Positions 58,794 through 64,000 of a stretch of 64,000 bases of DNA are shown here, piece after piece. Origin of the DNA: Flavobacteriales bacterium UBA1986 (GTDB lineage Bacteria; Bacteroidota; Bacteroidia; Flavobacteriales_G; Salibacteraceae); contig DDDG01000003.1 of the NCBI GenBank assembly GCA_002336245.1, positions 317,352 through 381,351 on the forward strand, in the 5' to 3' direction. A model generated the notes under the pieces. That model saw only the letters and a list, made by a program, of their open reading frames with translations, did not search any database and was not told the origin of the DNA. Within the stretch, counting starts at the first letter, position 1, and each line of letters begins with the position of its first letter. The position numbers were made by a program, and so were the translations under genes.

Positions 58794-59591
58794 ATGAAAA
58801 AGGGAGCCATAGGTATATTTGATTCGGGTATCGGTGGACTCACTGTTGCTCGGAGCATTCGAAAGTTGCTACCCAAGGAAGACCTCATCTACTTTGGAGA
58901 CACTGCCCACCTTCCATACGGCGACAAGTCAAAAACAGCCATTCAACGCTTTGGTCTTCGCATCTCTGATTGGCTTCTAGAAAATGATTGTAAAGCAATT
59001 GTAATTGCCTGCAATACGGCATCTGCACATGCCTATCGAGCAATTCGAAAAAAACTCGACCCCTCCATTCCAGTCATCAATGTGATTGACCCCATGGCAG
59101 AAATTGTAGCCAAATCGGGACTGAAGAGCGTTGGGGTTATTGGAACGAAAGGCACCATCGGCTCTAGAGTATATGTACGGAAGATTCACAGCCTGAAATC
59201 TGAGATTGACGTCGTTTCGAAAGCAACTCCCCTTCTTGCTCAAATGATTGAAGAGGGTTATTTCAACAATCAAATCTCGCGCACCATCATCAAATCATAC
59301 CTGGAAGGTAAGGCCATGGAAAAAGTGGAAGGAATTGTTCTTGGCTGCACGCACTATCCGCTCATCAAGCAAGAAATTCAGGAATTGACTGAAAAAGAAA
59401 TCAAAATCTTCGATTCATCTGAAGTGGTGGCACTTGCCGTTCAGAAGGCCTTGAAGGAAGGCTCTTTGCTGAACCCAAGTGGTGGAAGCCAGAAATTCTA
59501 CGTGAGCGATTACACGCACTCTTTTGAGCAAAGTGCAGAGATCTTCTTCAGAGAAGAAATCCATTTAGAGAAACGGGATATCTGGAGTTAA
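58794..59591 (+). CDS. murI: Glutamate racemase
   Basis: 265 residues from the ATG at 58794. Makes D-glutamate for peptidoglycan. Motifs: GIFDSGIGGLTV with the N-terminal acid, Cys73 in IACNTASAHA as one acid/base thiol and the second Cys in LGCTHYPLIK, plus VIDPMAE and GTKGTIGS. An upstream in-frame start (58773) would lie inside the terminator stem and is rejected. Its position right after a strong terminator means that it is expressed by read-through or from a promoter within the ompH coding end. The TAA stop interlocks with that of metF. Confidence 0.94.
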   Translation: MKKGAIGIFDSGIGGLTVARSIRKLLPKEDLIYFGDTAHLPYGDKSKTAIQRFGLRISDWLLENDCKAIVIACNTASAHAYRAIRKKLDPSIPVINVIDPMAEIVAKSGLKSVGVIGTKGTIGSRVYVRKIHSLKSEIDVVSKATPLLAQMIEEGYFNNQISRTIIKSYLEGKAMEKVEGIVLGCTHYPLIKQEIQELTEKEIKIFDSSEVVALAVQKALKEGSLLNPSGGSQKFYVSDYTHSFEQSAEIFFREEIHLEKRDIWS

Positions 59592-60547
59592 AAGATCTTA
59601 CTCACAATCTCCTTTACGCTATCACTCTTGCCCATCGTGTAATAGTGAAGACAGGGAACCTTCGCAGCTTTAAGCTCCTGAGATTGCTTTAAACACCAAG
59701 CAGTGCCAATTTTACGAACTTGCTCATCGGTAGAACAATTTTCCAATTGATCCGACAATTCTTCCGGGAAAGACACCCCAAAAGTTTTTGGGATGAACTC
59801 AATGTGCCGAAGTGCAGTGATTGGCTTTAGCCCTGGAATAATGGGGCAATTGATTCCCATTGCTCTGCATTTATCGACGAATTCAAAGAACTTCTGGTTG
59901 TCGAAAAACATTTGAGTGACGATGTAGGCCGCTCCAGCATCAATTTTCTCCTTCAAGTGCTTGAGATCCGATTTCATACTCATCGCCTCTGCATGTTTTT
60001 CAGGATAACCAGCTACTCCAACGCAGAAATTTGTCTTCGATTTATTCTGCATGTCTTCATCTAAGTAACTGCCTTGGTTCATCTGCATCACTTGGTCAAC
60101 CAATCCAATGGCGTATTGATGTCCATCTTCATTCGGGACAAAGCGGGCCTCAGACTTAATGGGGTCTCCTCGAAGTGCCAAGATGTTGTTGATGCCCAGA
60201 AAGCTGAGGTCGATCAAGGCGTTTTCAGTTTCTTCCCGGCTGAATCCACCACAGGTTAAATGCGGTACTGTGATGATGCCGTATTTGTTCTTAATGGCAG
60301 CACAAATACCAACCGTTCCCGGGCGTTTTCGGATCGAAATCTTTTCAAGAAAACCCTTCTCCCTCTTCTTGTAAACGTACTCCTCGCGATGATAAGTCAC
60401 GTTGATGAAACTGGGTTTAAATTCCATCAAAGGGTCAATGCCAGAGTATAAAGCCTCAATGTCGGCACCCTTGAGAGGCGGCAGTATTTCAAACGAAAAC
60501 AAGGTTCCTTCTGCCTGCTCGATGGCTTCGATAACACTCTTATTCAT
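59588..60547 (-). CDS. metF: 5,10-methylenetetrahydrofolate reductase
   Basis: 319 residues from the ATG at 60547 (a TTG two codons upstream is possible). FAD-dependent TIM-barrel enzyme that makes 5-methyl-THF for methionine synthesis. Seen: FSFEILPPLKG with the catalytic Glu, FINVTYHRE, VPHLTCGGFSREE, NILALRGDP, FCVGVAGYPEKH, YIVTQMFFDN and PIIPGLKPI. Full family length. It is divergent from lepA, with a TATATTTG box 54-61 nt upstream. With pabB it is one of two folate-related genes in the window. Confidence 0.94.
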   Translation of the reverse strand: MNKSVIEAIEQAEGTLFSFEILPPLKGADIEALYSGIDPLMEFKPSFINVTYHREEYVYKKREKGFLEKISIRKRPGTVGICAAIKNKYGIITVPHLTCGGFSREETENALIDLSFLGINNILALRGDPIKSEARFVPNEDGHQYAIGLVDQVMQMNQGSYLDEDMQNKSKTNFCVGVAGYPEKHAEAMSMKSDLKHLKEKIDAGAAYIVTQMFFDNQKFFEFVDKCRAMGINCPIIPGLKPITALRHIEFIPKTFGVSFPEELSDQLENCSTDEQVRKIGTAWCLKQSQELKAAKVPCLHYYTMGKSDSVKEIVSKIF

Positions 60548-60595
60548 ACTCAATGATTTTCAACTTATCTTCTTTCTTTATCTCAGCGGGCGAAA

Positions 60596-60608
60596 GGCAG
60601 CAAATATA
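60596..60608 (-). promoter_or_regulatory. metF promoter -7 box with GCTGCC extension
   Basis: On the minus strand TATATTTG (60601-60608) followed by CTGCC. Same extended type as uppS and the DUF6089 gene. Confidence 0.5.
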
Positions 60609-60621
60609 GGGGCTGAGGCAG

Positions 60622-60656
60622 TTCGCTCGCAGATGCCTTTTGCTTATTTTCGCGCC
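60622..60656 (+). promoter_or_regulatory. lepA promoter
   Basis: TTC (60622-60624), 20 nt spacer, TATTTTCG (60645-60652) extended by CGCC; 17 nt before the lepA ATG. One mismatch to TAnnTTTG. Confidence 0.45.
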
Positions 60657-60669
60657 TTCATTCAAGTAC

Positions 60670-62457
60670 ATGGAAAACATCCGAAACTTCTGCATCATAG
60701 CTCACATCGACCACGGTAAGAGCACCCTTGCGGACCGATTGCTTCAAACCACGGGTACGGTTTCGGATCGAGACCTCCAAGAGCAGACCTTGGATGACAT
60801 GGACATTGAGCGCGAGCGCGGCATCACAATAAAGAGTCACGCAATTCAAATGAACCATTCTGAAGGAGGAAAAGATTACGTTCTGAACCTCATCGACACT
60901 CCTGGTCATGTTGATTTCTCTTATGAAGTATCCCGTTCCATTGCCGCATGTGAAGGAGCACTGCTCATCGTAGATGCCACCCAAGGAATTCAAGCTCAAA
61001 CCATATCGAACTTGTACTTGGCCATTGAAAACGATCTAGAAATCATTCCGGTTCTGAATAAAATGGACTTGCCTTCGGCAATGCCGGAAGAAGTAAAAGA
61101 CCAAATTGAGGAGCTCATTGGTTGCGATCGTGAAGATATTCTTGAAGCCAGTGGCAAGACAGGATATGGTGTAGACTCAGTTTTAACTGCCATCATCAAT
61201 CGTGTTCCTGCCCCTACAGGAGATAAAGATGCTCCTTTGAGAGCCATGATCTTCGACTCTGTCTTCAATCCATTTCGAGGAATCATTGCTTATTTCCGAA
61301 TTTTTAGTGGCTCCATTGCTAAAAACAATAAGGTCAAATTTATGAATACTGGGAAGGAATACATCGCCGATGAAATCGGTGTCCTTCGCATGAAACCTGA
61401 AAAACGCAACAGCCTCCATACCGGAGATGTTGGCTACATCATTTCTGGAATCAAACAGGCACGAGAAGTGAAAGTGGGCGATACCATTACACACCTCCAC
61501 CGACCAACTCCCCAAGCCATCCAAGGCTTTGAGGATGTAAAGCCCATGGTATTTGCAGGAATCTATCCCGTCGACACCGACGAATACGAAGAGCTTCGCG
61601 ACAGTATGGAAAAACTCCAACTCAACGATGCTTCTTTAACCTTTGAGCCTGAGTCATCAGCGGCTCTTGGTTTCGGTTTTCGTTGTGGATTCTTAGGAAT
61701 GCTACATATGGAAATCATTCAGGAACGACTCGAACGTGAGTTCGATATGACTGTAATTACTACGGTTCCCAACGTTTCCTACAAGGCCTACACAAAAAAG
61801 ACTGGTTTGATCGAGGTGCACAACCCATCTGACCTTCCAGAACCAACTCTGCTCGATTCTGTTGAGGAGCCCTACATCAATGCCCAAATCATTACCAAAA
61901 GCGATTTCATCGGTCAGGTGATGTCACTCTGTATTGAGAAACGTGGAGTTTTAAAAAATCAGGTTTACCTGACAACGAACCGTGTCGAAATCACCTTTGA
62001 GATGCCTCTGGCGGAAATCGTGTTTGACTTCTACGACAGATTAAAATCCGTTTCAAAAGGCTACGCTTCTTTCGACTATTCGCCCATTGGATACAAACAA
62101 TCGGATTTAGTGAAGATGGACATCCTGCTCAATGGAGACCAAGTGGATGCACTTTCGGCATTGATTCACAAAGACAACGCCTATTCCCTAGGAAAAAAGA
62201 TTTGTGAGAAACTGCGTCAATTGATTCCGCGTCAGCAGTTCGACATTGCGATTCAAGCCGCTCTTGGTGCCAAGATTATTTCACGAGAAACTGTGAAAGC
62301 TCTTCGAAAGGATGTTACTGCCAAGTGTTACGGTGGAGACATCAGTCGTAAGAGAAAGCTTCTTGAAAAGCAGAAAAAAGGAAAGAAAAAGATGCGCCAG
62401 ATTGGGAATGTTGAAGTTCCACAATCGGCTTTCCTTGCAGTTCTTAAGCTAGATTGA
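60670..62457 (+). CDS. lepA: Elongation factor 4 (LepA)
   Basis: 595 residues from the ATG at 60670, which gives the standard N-terminus MENIRNFCIIAHIDHGKST (P-loop at residues 11-18). Other GTPase motifs: RERGITIKSH (switch I), DTPGHVDF and NKMDLPSA. The LepA-specific C-terminal domain is present (SVSKGYASFDYSPIGYKQSDLVKMDILLN; KKICEKLRQLIPRQQFDIAIQAALG; KCYGGDISRKRKLLEKQKKGKKKM). It back-translocates or remodels ribosomes and helps initiation or 30S assembly under stress. An earlier in-frame start at 60640 would lie in the promoter. The gene ends 17 nt before the convergent porin gene. Confidence 0.96.
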   Translation: MENIRNFCIIAHIDHGKSTLADRLLQTTGTVSDRDLQEQTLDDMDIERERGITIKSHAIQMNHSEGGKDYVLNLIDTPGHVDFSYEVSRSIAACEGALLIVDATQGIQAQTISNLYLAIENDLEIIPVLNKMDLPSAMPEEVKDQIEELIGCDREDILEASGKTGYGVDSVLTAIINRVPAPTGDKDAPLRAMIFDSVFNPFRGIIAYFRIFSGSIAKNNKVKFMNTGKEYIADEIGVLRMKPEKRNSLHTGDVGYIISGIKQAREVKVGDTITHLHRPTPQAIQGFEDVKPMVFAGIYPVDTDEYEELRDSMEKLQLNDASLTFEPESSAALGFGFRCGFLGMLHMEIIQERLEREFDMTVITTVPNVSYKAYTKKTGLIEVHNPSDLPEPTLLDSVEEPYINAQIITKSDFIGQVMSLCIEKRGVLKNQVYLTTNRVEITFEMPLAEIVFDFYDRLKSVSKGYASFDYSPIGYKQSDLVKMDILLNGDQVDALSALIHKDNAYSLGKKICEKLRQLIPRQQFDIAIQAALGAKIISRETVKALRKDVTAKCYGGDISRKRKLLEKQKKGKKKMRQIGNVEVPQSAFLAVLKLD

Positions 62458-62474
62458 TCTTATATGAGCATGCC

Positions 62475-63611
62475 CTAAAACTTGATGTTCAGATCAAGTC
62501 TTGCTCTAGAGTTTCTCCCATTTGCAATCCCTTCCTTCATCAGTCGCTCGGTATAATAGATTCTGAGGGTCAAGTTAAACTTAGGGCCAAAGGTGTAAAT
62601 GATCCTACTTTCTATACCTCGAAAGTTTGAGATCTTAGAGCCTGTTGAACCGGTGCTCGAATAGTCCCATCGAGCCCAATCGTTTTGTGCGAAATAGTCC
62701 ACAATCGAGTACTTCTCCAGATTGGCATAATACAGCCACAGAGCCCAATCACCTTTTGCTTTGGTCTTACCTAATTTGGCATTGATGACCCAGCCAAAAG
62801 TTTCGCCCTGCATGGACAAAGGAACCGAATCGTTCTTGCCATAATCGACGAAGTTGTTGTAAAGCTCAGCACCTATTTTAAGGGGAAGTTCGCTTTTAAA
62901 ATTGTACTCCGCCGAGAGTTGGCCTATGGCGTAATCCAAAGTATAGCTACCATTCTGGTCTGGAATGTTGCCTAGTTTCCGAAAGTTGTAGAACGCGGGA
63001 GCGATTGTAAGCTTTGTGTCGGGAGACTTGAAGACAAGTTGAGCCCCATTGAAATAGGCGTCATCCCAAAACAACTTACCCGAGCTTCGAATGATGAAGT
63101 GCCCCAGATTGATTTGAAGCAGCTGAGAATTTGAGACTTTCTTGCGGACTTTCAAACTAATGGCTGCGCCGTCGGGGTATACGTTGTTGTTCCAAAAAAG
63201 CTCGTTTTGTTTCCAAAAAGGAAATGTGTTTTTTCCTAGCCAAAGTTTAATTCTTTCGTTCTCTGCTTTGAAAAATGCCTTCTCAAAACCAATTTGAAAA
63301 AGCGAAAACTCCCCGGTCCCCGATCCCAAGGTTAAGTGTGGCCCTTGCTGATCATCAAGAGCTCCTGATCTTAAACGAAATCCAAAGCTTGCCCATTCAT
63401 TGTACTGATAGTTTAAACCAAATCGATATCGAAACCGCAGACGGGAACGATCATCGTACTTCGCGCCGTCATCCTTCAAACCATTCCAATCCTGCTCAAT
63501 GCGAAATCGAAAGTCAGTGTCAAATTCAAACTTCGAGGAATCGCTCTGTGAAAGTAGAATCGTCGGCATCGCTGCCAGTAGAAATATCGCCAAGAATCTC
63601 GAAACCTTCAT
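62475..63611 (-). CDS. Putative outer-membrane porin
   Basis: 378 residues from the ATG at 63611; signal peptide (FLAIFLLAAMPTILL, cleavage near SQSD). The mature protein opens with FEFDTDFRFRIEQDWNGLKDDGAKYDDRSRLRFRYRFGLNYQYN, and the rest alternates short polar loops with aromatic-flanked strands (ASFGFRLRSGAL, LKIGAELYNNF, FNLTLRIYYTERL), ending LDLNIKF with a terminal Phe as BamA clients do. It fits the general Bacteroidota porin (phosphate-selective/alginate-like) fold; the substrate is unknown. Convergent with lepA and divergent from recG. Confidence 0.8.
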   Translation of the reverse strand: MKVSRFLAIFLLAAMPTILLSQSDSSKFEFDTDFRFRIEQDWNGLKDDGAKYDDRSRLRFRYRFGLNYQYNEWASFGFRLRSGALDDQQGPHLTLGSGTGEFSLFQIGFEKAFFKAENERIKLWLGKNTFPFWKQNELFWNNNVYPDGAAISLKVRKKVSNSQLLQINLGHFIIRSSGKLFWDDAYFNGAQLVFKSPDTKLTIAPAFYNFRKLGNIPDQNGSYTLDYAIGQLSAEYNFKSELPLKIGAELYNNFVDYGKNDSVPLSMQGETFGWVINAKLGKTKAKGDWALWLYYANLEKYSIVDYFAQNDWARWDYSSTGSTGSKISNFRGIESRIIYTFGPKFNLTLRIYYTERLMKEGIANGRNSRARLDLNIKF

Positions 63612-63617
63612 TCGCAA

Positions 63618-63649
63618 CAAAATAAACACTTAAAGTGCTGTAATTTCAA
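63618..63649 (-). promoter_or_regulatory. Porin gene promoter
   Basis: On the minus strand TTG (complement of 63647-63649), 21 nt, TTATTTTG (63618-63625, one mismatch). The ATG at 63611 lies 6 nt after the box. Confidence 0.45.
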
Positions 63650-63673
63650 TTTCCTGTGTGAGCCTTCCTTTGA

Positions 63674-63681
63674 TACTTTTG
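63674..63681 (+). promoter_or_regulatory. recG promoter -7 box
   Basis: TACTTTTG, with TTC 20 nt upstream (63651-63653) as a weak -33 element. The recG GTG begins 6 nt after the box. Confidence 0.5.
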
Positions 63682-63687
63682 AGTGTA

Positions 63688-64000
63688 GTGAACTTGTTGG
63701 ACACTTCTATAGAATTCCTGAAAGGCGTTGGCCCCAAGCGTGCTGATTTGCTGCGCTCTGAGCTCCAAATTTTTAGCTTCCGCGATTTACTCAACTATTT
63801 CCCCTTTCGTTACATCGATCGTTCACAGTTCTTGAAAATATCGGAAATCCACGACTTAGATCGTCTGATTCAAATTCGAGGAAGACTGCGTGGAATTGAA
63901 CGGGTTGGCAAGCAAAGGCAACAGAGACTCAAAGCGGAGTTTTACGACGACAGCGGAAGCATCGAATTGGTGTGGTTCAAAGGGATTCGTTTCATCGCAC
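63688..64000 (+). CDS. recG: ATP-dependent DNA helicase RecG (N-terminal part; runs off window)
   Basis: The visible 104 codons from GTG read NLLDTSIEFLKGVGPKRADL, LLNYFPFRYIDRSQF, LIQIRGRLRGIERVGKQ and LKAEFYDDSGSIELVWFKG. The KGVGP-KRA helix-hairpin start, the FPFRYIDR element and the following OB-fold wedge domain are the standard RecG N-terminus. RecG remodels stalled replication forks and Holliday junctions. The helicase motifs lie beyond the window. GTG at 63688 is chosen because family members begin two or three residues before LLDTPIE-like sequence, and a promoter box ends 6 nt upstream. Confidence 0.9.
   Translation, partial: MNLLDTSIEFLKGVGPKRADLLRSELQIFSFRDLLNYFPFRYIDRSQFLKISEIHDLDRLIQIRGRLRGIERVGKQRQQRLKAEFYDDSGSIELVWFKGIRFIA

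Overview
The window looks like a chromosome segment from a gliding or surface-attached member of the Flavobacteriales (Bacteroidota), probably marine and in or near the Cryomorphaceae/Schleiferiaceae. This rests on: type IX secretion (T9SS) sorting domains of types A and B; PorP/SprF and PorV/PorQ-like outer-membrane proteins; a CarboxypepD_reg TonB receptor; DUF4296, DUF6089 and Lacal_2735 family proteins; the gene order pdxJ / CBS / nadK / DUF6089 / uppS / bamA / ompH / ompH / murI; and promoter boxes of the Bacteroidota type (TAnnTTTG). The placement is an inference; no marker gene was compared.

Layout. 1-4222: a large T9SS-exported C25 (gingipain-like) peptidase gene, cut by the window edge and broken by two in-frame stops. 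4320-6876: a 61-aa conserved protein, an acyltransferase and pabB. 6873-21108 (minus): two tandem cassettes, each a type B (CHU_C) secreted protein followed by a PorP/SprF partner; one substrate is a 3845-residue adhesin built from about 37 SprB-like repeats. 21208-28563: tRNA-Arg(CCT), metG, then divergent ldcA, yraN, a pseudouridine synthase and an AsmA-like protein. 28746-30660 (minus): a response regulator and a PAS histidine kinase, the kinase split by an in-frame TAA. 30767-34234: an SDR-type epimerase, DUF4296 lipoprotein, dihydroorotase and polyprenol-phosphate mannosyltransferase. 34376-46560 (plus): a seven-gene, tightly spaced envelope locus (secreted nuclease/phosphatase, two large T9SS-A proteins, lipoprotein, TonB receptor, PorV/Q-like barrel, beta-propeller lipoprotein). 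46541-49065 (minus): a Y_Y_Y sensor-like gene with a one-base frameshift in an A6 tract. 49172-64000: core genes (Lacal_2735 protein, hydrolase, pdxJ, CBS protein, nadK, two DUF6089-type proteins, uppS, bamA, two Skp/OmpH chaperones, murI, metF, lepA), a porin and the start of recG.

How the parts fit. Much of the window concerns the outer membrane and surface: BamA and Skp chaperones build it, T9SS cassettes decorate it, and the 34-46 kb locus looks like a dedicated secretion/uptake unit of unknown substrate. No phage, insertion sequence, CRISPR array or integrase was seen, and no gene-free stretch exceeds 300 bases.

The most notable signals are: (1) five genes whose start codon lies exactly 6 nt after a promoter -7 box, suggesting leaderless mRNAs; (2) four single-site disruptions confined to three sensor or surface genes; (3) a five-domain super-repeat and a 190-bp perfect duplication inside the giant adhesin; (4) the uncharacterised seven-gene envelope locus; (5) convergent genes with interlocked stop codons.
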